DNA of 64,000 nt from Brachyhypopomus gauderio (Eukaryota > Chordata > Actinopteri > Gymnotiformes > Hypopomidae): contig NW_027507041.1 of the NCBI RefSeq assembly GCF_052324685.1, positions 1-64,000 on the forward strand, given 5' to 3'. Below, in pieces: positions 47,284 to 60,639 of the stretch. Every line of letters starts with the position of its first letter. The first letter of the stretch is position 1. A program made the position numbers and the translations under genes. The notes beneath the pieces are model-generated. The model ran no database searches and was not told the DNA's origin. It was given only the letters and a program-made list of their open reading frames with translations.

Positions 47284-48046
47284 CACGTGCTGTGTCTTGC
47301 AGTGATGCTGAGTCAGGTGACGTGCACTTGTCCCCTTGATTTTAAAGTACTCTGAATCATTGTGCCTGCAAGGAGGTGGTAAAAAGAACACATTGTGGTG
47401 ATATTGACTCACTGTTGCCATTCCTCTTTTACCATCGTCAGTTTGTGGACTTATGATAGGAAAAACTCAAAGAATCTTGGTGACCTACAGGTTTGATTCA
47501 TCTGCCTTCCTAGTTAAGTCATGCAAACCATTTGCTGCAAAATTGGCTTTAGCTACATTGGCAATTCATTTTGTCTTTGTATTCCAGTGCATTGTACCGA
47601 ACTGCAATATCCATCTTAGATCAACTGAGATTTTGCATTTCTCTCTTTCCCACATGCAAGTTCTGAATTTCTTGGCACACATTACTGCTTTGCATCTACT
47701 AAAAGCACTCCAGAGAAAGCTTCACTTCATACCTTCATGAGGTAGGTGTCGTTTGTACTTGTATTTTGGTGGTATTTTTGTTTTTTTTTTTGTTTGTGTG
47801 CGTTGTTTGTCTACTCTTGGAACATCCTGTGATTGGTTAGGGTAGGATTAGAGTTTAATTACGTTGGCCTCAGATTCTGGTTAATTCCAGGCTTCTTGTG
47901 CTAACCTTGTTGTTTGTTAGCTGTTGTTGGCAGTAATTAGTTGCTGCAGGTGCACTTGCCGCCATGCTCCAAGGAGTGAATTGGGGGCGGATACATTTTT
48001 TCTCCAGCTTTGTTAGTTCTTCCTCAGCCTCGCTTCTTCTTTCCTA

Positions 48047-48119
48047 GCCTCGTTAGCGCAGTAGGTAGCGCGTCAGTCTCATAATCTGAAGGTCGTGAGT
48101 TCGACCCTCACACGGGGCA
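48047..48119 (+). tRNA. tRNA-Met(CAT), unit 11
   Basis: Standard G12 form. Confidence 0.97.
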
Positions 48120-48702
48120 GCAAAAGCTTTTTGAAAAGATTGACGAGCCCCCAAAAGATGCTCAAACGCTCTTTCCTTATTCACTCGCATGCTGAGCACA
48201 CCCCCTACCTGAAAATAGTATTGGCACATGACTCTTACAGGTCATCCCTAGTTGATTCAAGCTGTGCTTTTTCTTTTGTAAATTCGCGTGTACACAGCAA
48301 GTTGTGTTGCATCCAATTCAATTCTCTCCACTGACCGTTCAGTCAATACCTTGATGGCGTCTGTATTGACACCTCTACTGAGACATCAAGCTGCCTCTTT
48401 GGAGCATGTTCGCTCCCAGATCAAATTGCAGTGTCGTGGTGCCAACACAGAATAATGGACCACGTCGGACACTTTTCACTTTTGATTCTTTTTGATTCAC
48501 TTTTGATGACACGCTTTTGAATACCTGATCACCTGGAATTGGTACCAGCTTGAAGTTAATAGTGAGTAGACTTATGGAGATTCATTTATTTGAATTTTCT
48601 ACTCAAGCCATTTGCAACTCAGAAGCAATGACACTTGTGCACTCATCATTGAGCTTGAGGAAGTCCAAGGAATTGATCTCTATGTTACTCTCGCTCCTCC
48701 GA

Positions 48703-48784
48703 ACTGCGATGGCCTAGAGGTTAAGGCGTTGGACTTGAAATCCAATGGGGTTTCCCCGCGCAGGTTCGACTCCTGCTTGCAGCG
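48703..48784 (+). tRNA. tRNA-Ser(TGA), unit 11 (A1/T13 form)
   Basis: A1/T13 form. Confidence 0.9.
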
Positions 48785-49188
48785 TGAGTGTCTTGTTGGG
48801 AGTGTGGAAAGAGAGAGTGTGCTCTCTTCCTGCTAGCCAGTTTTAAATATGCTTCTCATGCCATTTGCAACTTTGTGCTGCCAAACTTTAGCAGTCCTAA
48901 CTGATCCTGAAATAGTCCCAGGAATTGAGTTACAAATGGCTGCTTTGTCGTTACAATGTGTTGGCATGGAAATGCAGTGGGGTCTCTTGCAGCGTAGAGG
49001 ATTAACTTGCCTCTCTAATGTGATTTGTGATGAGACCTTATGCCACCAGTGGGGAGAGCTTGCACTCACAGGTGCTTCATCCAAAGATCTTCATGCAACA
49101 TAGCGATGTCTTGTTTCAGGTAAAAGAAAAAGTGCCACATTCTTTCATGGCTGGTCACTGGTTGCTCCGCCTTGCGCTAAAAGAGGGT

Positions 49189-49260
49189 CTCCCCGTCTGG
49201 GAATCGAACCCCGGTCTTCCGCGTGACAGGCGGAGATACTATCCACTATACTAACGAGGA
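49189..49260 (-). tRNA. tRNA-Asp(GTC), unit 11 (T-stem mismatch)
   Basis: CCCAG variant; T55 kept. Confidence 0.91.
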
Positions 49261-50023
49261 CACGTGCTGTGTCTTGCAGTGATGCTGAGTCAGGTGACGT
49301 GCACTTGTCCCCTTGATTTTAAAGTACTCTGAATCATTGTGCCTGCAAGGAGGTGGTAAAAAGAACACATTGTGGTGATATTGACTCACTGTTGCCATTC
49401 CTCTTTTACCATCGTCAGTTTGTGGACTTATGATAGGAAAAACTCAAAGAATCTTGGTGACCTACAGGTTTGATTCATCTGCCTTCCTAGTTAAGTCATG
49501 CAAACCATTTGCTGCAAAATTGGCTTTAGCTACATTGGCAATTCATTTTGTCTTTGTATTCCAGTGCATTGTACCGAACTGCAATATCCATCTTAGATCA
49601 ACTGAGATTTTGCATTTCTCTCTTTCCCACATGCAAGTTCTGAATTTCTTGGCACACATTACTGCTTTGCATCTACTAAAAGCACTCCAGAGAAAGCTTC
49701 ACTTCATACCTTCATGAGGTAGGTGTCGTTTGTACTTGTATTTTGGTGGTATTTTTGTTTTTTTTTTTGTTTGTGTGCGTTGTTTGTCTACTCTTGGAAC
49801 ATCCTGTGATTGGTTAGGGTAGGATTAGAGTTTAATTACGTTGGCCTCAGATTCTGGTTAATTCCAGGCTTCTTGTGCTAACCTTGTTGTTTGTTAGCTG
49901 TTGTTGGCAGTAATTAGTTGCTGCAGGTGCACTTGCCGCCATGCTCCAAGGAGTGAATTGGGGGCGGATACATTTTTTCTCCAGCTTTGTTAGTTCTTCC
50001 TCAGCCTCGCTTCTTCTTTCCTA

Positions 50024-50096
50024 GCCTCGTTAGCGCAGTAGGTAGCGCGTCAGTCTCATAATCTGAAGGTCGTGAGTTCGACCCTCACACGGGGCA
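50024..50096 (+). tRNA. tRNA-Met(CAT), unit 12
   Basis: Standard G12 form. Confidence 0.97.
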
Positions 50097-50679
50097 GCAA
50101 AAGCTTTTTGAAAAGATTGACGAGCCCCCAAAAGATGCTCAAACGCTCTTTCCTTATTCACTCGCATGCTGAGCACACCCCCTACCTGAAAATAGTATTG
50201 GCACATGACTCTTACAGGTCATCCCTAGTTGATTCAAGCTGTGCTTTTTCTTTTGTAAATTCGCGTGTACACAGCAAGTTGTGTTGCATCCAATTCAATT
50301 CTCTCCACTGACCGTTCAGTCAATACCTTGATGGCGTCTGTATTGACACCTCTACTGAGACATCAAGCTGCCTCTTTGGAGCATGTTCGCTCCCAGATCA
50401 AATTGCAGTGTCGTGGTGCCAACACAGAATAATGGACCACGTCGGACACTTTTCACTTTTGATTCTTTTTGATTCACTTTTGATGACACGCTTTTGAATA
50501 CCTGATCACCTGGAATTGGTACCAGCTTGAAGTTAATAGTGAGTAGACTTATGGAGATTCATTTATTTGAATTTTCTACTCAAGCCATTTGCAACTCAGA
50601 AGCAATGACACTTGTGCACTCATCATTGAGCTTGAGGAAGTCCAAGGAATTGATCTCTATGTTACTCTCGCTCCTCCGA

Positions 50680-50761
50680 ACTGCGATGGCCTAGAGGTTA
50701 AGGCGTTGGACTTGAAATCCAATGGGGTTTCCCCGCGCAGGTTCGACTCCTGCTTGCAGCG
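50680..50761 (+). tRNA. tRNA-Ser(TGA), unit 12 (A1/T13 form)
   Basis: A1/T13 form. Confidence 0.9.
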
Positions 50762-51165
50762 TGAGTGTCTTGTTGGGAGTGTGGAAAGAGAGAGTGTGCT
50801 CTCTTCCTGCTAGCCAGTTTTAAATATGCTTCTCATGCCATTTGCAACTTTGTGCTGCCAAACTTTAGCAGTCCTAACTGATCCTGAAATAGTCCCAGGA
50901 ATTGAGTTACAAATGGCTGCTTTGTCGTTACAATGTGTTGGCATGGAAATGCAGTGGGGTCTCTTGCAGCGTAGAGGATTAACTTGCCTCTCTAATGTGA
51001 TTTGTGATGAGACCTTATGCCACCAGTGGGGAGAGCTTGCACTCACAGGTGCTTCATCCAAAGATCTTCATGCAACATAGCGATGTCTTGTTTCAGGTAA
51101 AAGAAAAAGTGCCACATTCTTTCATGGCTGGTCACTGGTTGCTCCGCCTTGCGCTAAAAGAGGGT

Positions 51166-51237
51166 CTCCCCGTCTGGGAATCGAACCCCGGTCTTCCGCG
51201 TGACAGGCGGAGATACTATCCACTATACTAACGAGGA
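51166..51237 (-). tRNA. tRNA-Asp(GTC), unit 12 (T-stem mismatch)
   Basis: CCCAG variant; T55 kept. Confidence 0.91.
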
Positions 51238-52000
51238 CACGTGCTGTGTCTTGCAGTGATGCTGAGTCAGGTGACGTGCACTTGTCCCCTTGATTTTAAA
51301 GTACTCTGAATCATTGTGCCTGCAAGGAGGTGGTAAAAAGAACACATTGTGGTGATATTGACTCACTGTTGCCATTCCTCTTTTACCATCGTCAGTTTGT
51401 GGACTTATGATAGGAAAAACTCAAAGAATCTTGGTGACCTACAGGTTTGATTCATCTGCCTTCCTAGTTAAGTCATGCAAACCATTTGCTGCAAAATTGG
51501 CTTTAGCTACATTGGCAATTCATTTTGTCTTTGTATTCCAGTGCATTGTACCGAACTGCAATATCCATCTTAGATCAACTGAGATTTTGCATTTCTCTCT
51601 TTCCCACATGCAAGTTCTGAATTTCTTGGCACACATTACTGCTTTGCATCTACTAAAAGCACTCCAGAGAAAGCTTCACTTCATACCTTCATGAGGTAGG
51701 TGTCGTTTGTACTTGTATTTTGGTGGTATTTTTGTTTTTTTTTTTGTTTGTGTGCGTTGTTTGTCTACTCTTGGAACATCCTGTGATTGGTTAGGGTAGG
51801 ATTAGAGTTTAATTACGTTGGCCTCAGATTCTGGTTAATTCCAGGCTTCTTGTGCTAACCTTGTTGTTTGTTAGCTGTTGTTGGCAGTAATTAGTTGCTG
51901 CAGGTGCACTTGCCGCCATGCTCCAAGGAGTGAATTGGGGGCGGATACATTTTTTCTCCAGCTTTGTTAGTTCTTCCTCAGCCTCGCTTCTTCTTTCCTA

Positions 52001-52073
52001 GCCTCGTTAGCGCAGTAGGTAGCGCGTCAGTCTCATAATCTGAAGGTCGTGAGTTCGACCCTCACACGGGGCA
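52001..52073 (+). tRNA. tRNA-Met(CAT), unit 13
   Basis: Standard G12 form. Confidence 0.97.
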
Positions 52074-52657
52074 GCAAAAGCTTTTTGAAAAGATTGACGA
52101 GCCCCCAAAAGATGCTCAAACGCTCTTTCCTTATTCACTCGCATGCTGAGCACACCCCCTACCCTGAAAATAGTATTGGCACATGACTCTTACAGGTCAT
52201 CCCTAGTTGATTCAAGCTGTGCTTTTTCTTTTGTAAATTCGCGTGTACACAGCAAGTTGTGTTGCATCCAATTCAATTCTCTCCACTGACCGTTCAGTCA
52301 ATACCTTGATGGCGTCTGTATTGACACCTCTACTGAGACATCAAGCTGCCTCTTTGGAGCATGTTTGCTCCCAGATCAAACTGCAGTGTCGTGGTGCCAA
52401 CACAGAATAATGGACCACGTCGGACACTTTTCACTTTTGATTCTTTTTGATTCACTTTTGATGACACGCTTTTGAATACCTGATCACCTGGAATTGGTAC
52501 CAGCTTGAAGTTAATAGTGAGTAGACTTATGGAGATTCATTTATTTGAATTTTCTTCTCAAGCCATTTGCAACTCAGAAGCAATGACACTTGTGCACTCA
52601 TCATTGAGCTTGAGGAAGTCCAAGGAATTGATCTCTATGTTACTCTCGCTCCGCCGA

Positions 52658-52739
52658 GCTGCGATGGCCGAGAGGTTAAGGCGTTGGACTTGAAATCCAA
52701 TGGGGTTTCCCCGCGCAGGTTCGACTCCTGCTTGCAGCG
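52658..52739 (+). tRNA. tRNA-Ser(TGA), unit 13 (G1/G13 form)
   Basis: Fully paired form; flanks match units 7 and 16. Confidence 0.96.
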
Positions 52740-53143
52740 TGAGTGTCTTGTTGGGCGTGTGGAAAGAGAGAGTGTGCTCTCTTCCTGCTAGCCAGTTTTA
52801 AATATGCTTCTCATGCCATTTGCAACTTTGTGCTGCCAAACTTTAGCAGTCCTAACTGATCCTGAAATAGTCCCAGGAATTGAGTTACAAATGGCTGCTT
52901 TGTCGTTACAATGTGTTGGCATGGAAATGCAGTGGGGTCTCTTGCAGCGTAGAGGATTAACTTGCCTCTCTAATGTGATTTGTGATGAGACCTTATGCCA
53001 CCAGTGGGGAGAGCTTGCACTCACAGGTGCTTCATCCAAAGATCTTCATGCAACATAGCGATGTCTTGTTTCAGGTAAAAGAAAAAGTGCCACATTCTTT
53101 CATGGCTGGTCACTGGTTGCTCCGCCTTGTGCTAAAAGAGGGT

Positions 53144-53215
53144 CTCCCCGTCGGGGAATCGAACCCCGGTCTTCCGCGTGACAGGCGGAGATACTATCCA
53201 CTATACTAACGAGGA
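53144..53215 (-). tRNA. tRNA-Asp(GTC), unit 13
   Basis: Standard form. Confidence 0.97.
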
Positions 53216-53978
53216 CACGTGCTGTGTCTTGCAGTGATGCTGAGTCAGGTGACGTGCACTTGTCCCCTTGATTTTAAAGTACTCTGAATCATTGTGCCTG
53301 CAAGGAGGTGGTAAAAAGAACACATTGTGGTGATATTGACTCACTGTTGCCATTCCTCTTTTACCATCGTCAGTTTGTGGACTTATGATAGGAAAAACTC
53401 AAAGAATCTTGGTGACCTACAGGTTTGATTCATCTGCCTTCCTAGTTAAGTCATGCAAACCATTTGCTGCAAAATTGGCTTTAGCTACATTGGCAATTCA
53501 TTTTGTCTTTGTATTCCAGTGCATTGTACCGAACTGCAATATCCATCTTAGATCAACTGAGATTTTGCATTTCTCTCTTTCCCACATGCAAGTTCTGAAT
53601 TTCTTGGCACACATTACTGCTTTGCATCTACTAAAAGCACTCCAGAGAAAGCTTCACTTCATACCTTCATGAGGTAGGTGTCGTTTGTACTTGTATTTTG
53701 GTGGTATTTTTGTTTTTTTTTTTGTTTGTGTGCGTTGTTTGTCTACTCTTGGAACATCCTGTGATTGGTTAGGGTAGGATTAGAGTTTAATTACGTTGGC
53801 CTCAGATTCTGGTTAATTCCAGGCTTCTTGTGCTAACCTTGTTGTTTGTTAGCTGTTGTTGGCAGTAATTAGTTGCTGCAGGTGCACTTGCCGCCATGCT
53901 CCAAGGAGTGAATTGGGGGCGGATACATTTTTTCTCCAGCTTTGTTAGTTCTTCCTCAGCCTCGCTTCTTCTTTCCTA

Positions 53979-54051
53979 GCCTCGTTAGCGCAGTAGGTAG
54001 CGCGTCAGTCTCATAATCTGAAGGTCGTGAGTTCGACCCTCACACGGGGCA
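53979..54051 (+). tRNA. tRNA-Met(CAT), unit 14
   Basis: Standard G12 form. Confidence 0.97.
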
Positions 54052-54634
54052 GCAAAAGCTTTTTGAAAAGATTGACGAGCCCCCAAAAGATGCTCAAACG
54101 CTCTTTCCTTATTCACTCGCATGCTGAGCACACCCCCTACCTGAAAATAGTATTGGCACATGACTCTTACAGGTCATCCCTAGTTGATTCAAGCTGTGCT
54201 TTTTCTTTTGTAAATTCGCGTGTACACAGCAAGTTGTGTTGCATCCAATTCAATTCTCTCCACTGACCGTTCAGTCAATACCTTGATGGCGTCTGTATTG
54301 ACACCTCTACTGAGACATCAAGCTGCCTCTTTGGAGCATGTTCGCTCCCAGATCAAATTGCAGTGTCGTGGTGCCAACACAGAATAATGGACCACGTCGG
54401 ACACTTTTCACTTTTGATTCTTTTTGATTCACTTTTGATGACACGCTTTTGAATACCTGATCACCTGGAATTGGTACCAGCTTGAAGTTAATAGTGAGTA
54501 GACTTATGGAGATTCATTTATTTGAATTTTCTACTCAAGCCATTTGCAACTCAGAAGCAATGACACTTGTGCACTCATCATTGAGCTTGAGGAAGTCCAA
54601 GGAATTGATCTCTATGTTACTCTCGCTCCTCCGA

Positions 54635-54716
54635 ACTGCGATGGCCTAGAGGTTAAGGCGTTGGACTTGAAATCCAATGGGGTTTCCCCGCGCAGGTTCG
54701 ACTCCTGCTTGCAGCG
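54635..54716 (+). tRNA. tRNA-Ser(TGA), unit 14 (A1/T13 form)
   Basis: A1/T13 form. Confidence 0.9.
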
Positions 54717-55120
54717 TGAGTGTCTTGTTGGGAGTGTGGAAAGAGAGAGTGTGCTCTCTTCCTGCTAGCCAGTTTTAAATATGCTTCTCATGCCATTTGC
54801 AACTTTGTGCTGCCAAACTTTAGCAGTCCTAACTGATCCTGAAATAGTCCCAGGAATTGAGTTACAAATGGCTGCTTTGTCGTTACAATGTGTTGGCATG
54901 GAAATGCAGTGGGGTCTCTTGCAGCGTAGAGGATTAACTTGCCTCTCTAATGTGATTTGTGATGAGACCTTATGCCACCAGTGGGGAGAGCTTGCACTCA
55001 CAGGTGCTTCATCCAAAGATCTTCATGCAACATAGCGATGTCTTGTTTCAGGTAAAAGAAAAAGTGCCACATTCTTTCATGGCTGGTCACTGGTTGCTCC
55101 GCCTTGCGCTAAAAGAGGGT

Positions 55121-55192
55121 CTCCCCGTCGGGGAATCGAACCCCGGTCTTCCGCGTGACAGGCGGAGATACTATCCACTATACTAACGAGGA
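55121..55192 (-). tRNA. tRNA-Asp(GTC), unit 14
   Basis: Standard form. Confidence 0.97.
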
Positions 55193-55955
55193 CACGTGCT
55201 GTGTCTTGCAGTGATGCTGAGTCAGGTGACGTGCACTTGTCCCCTTGATTTTAAAGTACTCTGAATCATTGTGCCTGCAAGGAGGTGGTAAAAAGAACAC
55301 ATTGTGGTGATATTGACTCACTGTTGCCATTCCTCTTTTACCATCGTCAGTTTGTGGACTTATGATAGGAAAAACTCAAAGAATCTTGGTGACCTACAGG
55401 TTTGATTCATCTGCCTTCCTAGTTAAGTCATGCAAACCATTTGCTGCAAAATTGGCTTTAGCTACATTGGCAATTCATTTTGTCTTTGTATTCCAGTGCA
55501 TTGTACCGAACTGCAATATCCATCTTAGATCAACTGAGATTTTGCATTTCTCTCTTTCCCACATGCAAGTTCTGAATTTCTTGGCACACATTACTGCTTT
55601 GCATCTACTAAAAGCACTCCAGAGAAAGCTTCACTTCATACCTTCATGAGGTAGGTGTCGTTTGTACTTGTATTTTGGTGGTATTTTTGTTTTTTTTTTT
55701 GTTTGTGTGCGTTGTTTGTCTACTCTTGGAACATCCTGTGATTGGTTAGGGTAGGATTAGAGTTTAATTACGTTGGCCTCAGATTCTGGTTAATTCCAGG
55801 CTTCTTGTGCTAACCTTGTTGTTTGTTAGCTGTTGTTGGCAGTAATTAGTTGCTGCAGGTGCACTTGCCGCCATGCTCCAAGGAGTGAATTGGGGGCGGA
55901 TACATTTTTTCTCCAGCTTTGTTAGTTCTTCCTCAGCCTCGCTTCTTCTTTCCTA

Positions 55956-56028
55956 GCCTCGTTAGCGCAGTAGGTAGCGCGTCAGTCTCATAATCTGAAG
56001 GTCGTGAGTTCGACCCTCACACGGGGCA
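55956..56028 (+). tRNA. tRNA-Met(CAT), unit 15
   Basis: Standard G12 form. Confidence 0.97.
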
Positions 56029-56611
56029 GCAAAAGCTTTTTGAAAAGATTGACGAGCCCCCAAAAGATGCTCAAACGCTCTTTCCTTATTCACTCGCATG
56101 CTGAGCACACCCCCTACCTGAAAATAGTATTGGCACATGACTCTTACAGGTCATCCCTAGTTGATTCAAGCTGTGCTTTTTCTTTTGTAAATTCGCGTGT
56201 ACACAGCAAGTTGTGTTGCATCCAATTCAATTCTCTCCACTGACCGTTCAGTCAATACCTTGATGGCGTCTGTATTGACACCTCTACTGAGACATCAAGC
56301 TGCCTCTTTGGAGCATGTTCGCTCCCAGATCAAATTGCAGTGTCGTGGTGCCAACACAGAATAATGGACCACGTCGGACACTTTTCACTTTTGATTCTTT
56401 TTGATTCACTTTTGATGACACGCTTTTGAATACCTGATCACCTGGAATTGGTACCAGCTTGAAGTTAATAGTGAGTAGACTTATGGAGATTCATTTATTT
56501 GAATTTTCTACTCAAGCCATTTGCAACTCAGAAGCAATGACACTTGTGCACTCATCATTGAGCTTGAGGAAGTCCAAGGAATTGATCTCTATGTTACTCT
56601 CGCTCCTCCGA

Positions 56612-56693
56612 ACTGCGATGGCCTAGAGGTTAAGGCGTTGGACTTGAAATCCAATGGGGTTTCCCCGCGCAGGTTCGACTCCTGCTTGCAGCG
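56612..56693 (+). tRNA. tRNA-Ser(TGA), unit 15 (A1/T13 form)
   Basis: A1/T13 form. Confidence 0.9.
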
Positions 56694-57097
56694 TGAGTGT
56701 CTTGTTGGGAGTGTGGAAAGAGAGAGTGTGCTCTCTTCCTGCTAGCCAGTTTTAAATATGCTTCTCATGCCATTTGCAACTTTGTGCTGCCAAACTTTAG
56801 CAGTCCTAACTGATCCTGAAATAGTCCCAGGAATTGAGTTACAAATGGCTGCTTCGTCGTTACAATGTGTTGGCATGGAAATGCAGTGGGGTCTCTTGCA
56901 GCGTAGAGGATTAACTTGCCTCTCTAATGTGATTTGTGATGAGACCTTATGCCACCAGTGGGGAGAGCTTGCACTCACAGGTGCTTCATCCAAAGATCTT
57001 CATGCAACATAGCGATGTCTTGTTTCAGGTAAAAGAAAAAGTGCCACATTCTTTCATGGCTGGTCACTGGTTGCTCCGCCTTGCGCTAAATGAGGGT

Positions 57098-57169
57098 CTC
57101 CCCGTCTGGGAATCGAACCCCGGTCTTCCGCGTGACAGGCGGAGATACTATCCACTATACTAACGAGGA
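57098..57169 (-). tRNA. tRNA-Asp(GTC), unit 15 (T-stem mismatch)
   Basis: CCCAG variant. A change just past the 3' end (AAAT for AAAA on +) leaves only a T3 run on the minus strand at the terminator site. Confidence 0.9.
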
Positions 57170-57931
57170 CACGTGCTGTGTCTTGCAGTGATGCTGAGTC
57201 AGGTGACGTGCACTTGTCCCCTTGATTTTAAAGTACTCTGAATCATTGTGCCTGCAAGGAGGTGGTAAAAAGAACACATTGTGGTGATATTGACTCACTG
57301 TTGCCATTCCTCTTTTACCATCGTCAGTTTGTGGACTTATGATAGGAAAAACTCAAAGAATCTTGGTGACCTACAGGTTTGATTCATCTGCCTTCCTAGT
57401 TAAGTCATGCAAACCATTTGCTGCAAAATTGGCTTTAGCTACATTGGCAATTCATTTTGTCTTTGTATTCCAGTGCATTGTACCGAACTGCAATATCCAT
57501 CTTAGATCAACTGAGATTTTGCATTTCTCTCTTTCCCACATGCAAGTTCTGAATTTCTTGGCACACATTACTGCTTTGCATCTACTAAAAGCACTCCAGA
57601 GAAAGCTTCACTTCATACCTTCATGAGGTAGGTGTCGTTTGTACTTGTATTTTGGTGGTATTTTTGTTTTTTTTTTGTTTGTGTGCGTTGTTTGTCTACT
57701 CTTGGAACATCCTGTGATTGGTTAGGGTAGGATTAGAGTTTAATTACGTTGGCCTCAGATTCTGGTTAATTCCAGGCTTCTTGTGCTAACCTTGTTGTTT
57801 GTTAGCTGTTGTTGGCAGTAATTAGTTGCTGCAGGTGCACTTGCCGCCATGCTCCAAGGAGTGAATTGGGGGCGGATACATTTTTTCTCCAGCTTTGTTA
57901 GTTCTTCCTCAGCCTCGCTTCTTCTTTCCTA

Positions 57932-58004
57932 GCCTCGTTAGCGCAGTAGGTAGCGCGTCAGTCTCATAATCTGAAGGTCGTGAGTTCGACCCTCACACGG
58001 GGCA
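57932..58004 (+). tRNA. tRNA-Met(CAT), unit 16
   Basis: Standard G12 form. Confidence 0.97.
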
Positions 58005-58588
58005 GCAGAAGCTTTTTGAAAAGATTGACGAGCCCCCAAAAGATGCTCAAACGCTCTTTCCTTATTCACTCGCATGCTGAGCACACCCCCTACCCTGAAA
58101 ATAGTATTGGCACATGACTCTTACAGGTCATCCCTAGTTGATTCAAGCTGTGCTTTTTCTTTTGTAAATTCGCGTGTACACAGCAAGTTGTGTTGCATCC
58201 AATTCAATTCTCTCCACTGACCGTTCAGTCAATACCTTGATGGCGTCTGTATTGACACCTCTACTGAGACATCAAGCTGCCTCTTTGGAGCATGTTTGCT
58301 CCCAGATCAAACTGCAGTGTCGTGGTGCCAACACAGAATAATGGACCACGTCGGACACTTTTCACTTTTGATTCTTTTTGATTCACTTTTGATGACACGC
58401 TTTTGAATACCTGATCACCTGGAATTGGTACCAGCTTGAAGTTAATAGTGAGTAGACTTATGGAGATTCATTTATTTGAATTTTCTTCTCAAGCCATTTG
58501 CAACTCAGAAGCAATGACACTTGTGCACTCATCATTGAGCTTGAGGAAGTCCAAGGAATTGATCTCTATGTTACTCTCGCTCCGCCGA

Positions 58589-58670
58589 GCTGCGATGGCC
58601 GAGAGGTTAAGGCGTTGGACTTGAAATCCAATGGGGTTTCCCCGCGCAGGTTCGACTCCTGCTTGCAGCG
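58589..58670 (+). tRNA. tRNA-Ser(TGA), unit 16 (G1/G13 form)
   Basis: Fully paired form. Confidence 0.96.
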
Positions 58671-59074
58671 TGAGTGTCTTGTTGGGCGTGTGGAAAGAGA
58701 GAGTGTGCTCTCTTCCTGCTAGCCAGTTTTAAATATGCTTCTCATGCCATTTGCAACTTTGTGCTGCCAAACTTTAGCAGTCCTAACTGATCCTGAAATA
58801 GTCCCAGGAATTGAGTTACAAATGGCTGCTTTGTCGTTACAATGTGTTGGCATGGAAATGCAGTGGGGTCTCTTGCAGCGTAGAGGATTAACTTGCCTCT
58901 CTAATGTGATTTGTGATGAGACCTTATGCCACCAGTGGGGAGAGCTTGCACTCACAGGTGCTTCATCCAAAGATCTTCATGCAACATAGCGATGTCTTGT
59001 TTCAGGTAAAAGAAAAAGTGCCACATTCTTTCATGGCTGGTCACTGGTTGCTCCGCCTTGCGCTAAAAGAGGGT

Positions 59075-59146
59075 CTCCCCGTCGGGGAATCGAACCCCGG
59101 TCTTCCGCGTGACAGGCGGAGATACTATCCACTATACTAACGAGGA
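59075..59146 (-). tRNA. tRNA-Asp(GTC), unit 16
   Basis: Standard form. Confidence 0.97.
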
Positions 59147-59901
59147 CACGTGCTGTGTCTCGCAGTGATGCTGAGTCAGGTGACGTGCACTTGTCCCCTT
59201 GATTTTAAAGTACTCTGAATCATTGTGCCTGCAAGGAGGTGGTAAAAAGAACACATTGTGGTGATATTGACTCACTGTTGCCACTCCTCTTTTACCATCG
59301 TCAGTTTGTGGACTTATGATAGGAAAAACTCAAAGAATCTTGGTGACCTACAAGTTTGATTCATCTGCCTTCCTAGTTAAAACCATTTGCTGCAAAATTG
59401 GCTTTAGCTACATTGGCAATTCATTTTGTCTTCGTATTCCAGTGCATTGTAGCGAACTGCAATATCCATCTTAGATCAACTGAGATTTTGCATTTCTCTC
59501 TTTCCCACATGCAAGTTCTGAATTTCTTGGCACACATTACTGCTTTGCATCTACTAAAAGCACTCCAGAGAAAGCTTCACTTCATACCTTCATGAGGTAG
59601 GTGTCGTTTGTACTTGTATTTTGGTGGTATTTTTGTTTTTTTTTTTGTTTGTGTGCGTTGTTTGTCTACTCTTGGAACATCCTGTGATTGGTTAGGGTAG
59701 GATTAGAGTTTAATTACGTTGGCCTCAGATTCTGGTTAATTCCAGGCTTCTTGTGCTAACCTTGTTGTTTGTTAGCTGTTGTTGGCAGTAATTAGTTGCT
59801 GCAGGTGCACTTGCCGCCATGCTCCAAGGAGTGAATTGGGGGCGGATACATTTTTTCTCCAGCTTTGTTAGTTCTTCCTCAGCCTCGCTTCTTCTTTCCT
59901 A

Positions 59902-59974
59902 GCCTCGTTAGCGCAGTAGGTAGCGCGTCAGTCTCATAATCTGAAGGTCGTGAGTTCGACCCTCACACGGGGCA
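59902..59974 (+). tRNA. tRNA-Met(CAT), unit 17
   Basis: Standard G12 form; counterpart of unit 9. Confidence 0.97.
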
Positions 59975-60557
59975 GCAGAAGCTTTTTGAAAAGATTGACG
60001 AGCCCCCAAAAGATGCTCAAACGCTCTTTCCTTATTCACTCGCATGCTGAGCACACCCCCTACCTGAAAATAGTATTGGCACATGACTCTTACAGGTCAT
60101 CCCTAGTTGATTCAAGCTGTGCTTTTTCTTTTGTAAATTCGCGTGTACACAGCAAGTTGTGTTGCATCCAATTCAATTCTCTCCACTGACCGTTCAGTCA
60201 ATACCTTGATGGCGTCTGTATTGACACCTCTACTGAGACATCAAGCTGCCTCTTTGGAGCATGTTCGCTCCCAGATCAAATTGCAGTGTCGTGGTGCCAA
60301 CACAGAATAATGGACCACGTCGGACACTTTTCACTTTTGATTCTTTTTGATTCACTTTTGATGACACGCTTTTGAATACCTGATCACCTGGAATTGGTAC
60401 CAGCTTGAAGTTAATAGTGAGTAGACTTATGGAGATTCATTTATTTGAATTTTCTACTCAAGCCATTTGCAACTCAGAAGCAATGACACTTGTGCACTCA
60501 TCATTGAGCTTGAGGAAGTCCAAGGAATTGATCTCTATGTTACTCTCGCTCCTCCGA

Positions 60558-60639
60558 ACTGCGATGGCCTAGAGGTTAAGGCGTTGGACTTGAAATCCAA
60601 TGGGGTTTCCCCGCGCAGGTTCGACTCCTGCTTGCAGCG
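60558..60639 (+). tRNA. tRNA-Ser(TGA), unit 17 (A1/T13 form)
   Basis: A1/T13 form; counterpart of unit 9. Confidence 0.9.

Larger units (their letters stand above)
43337..48190. repeat. Left member of a 15.81-kb shifted duplication
   Basis: Units 9-11 match units 17-19 at a constant shift of 15,810 bp. They share the 8-bp deletion, G55 in tRNA-Asp and the trailer change of units 10/18. The left limit lies near tRNA-Asp of unit 8; the right limit is set by the window edge. Confidence 0.85.
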
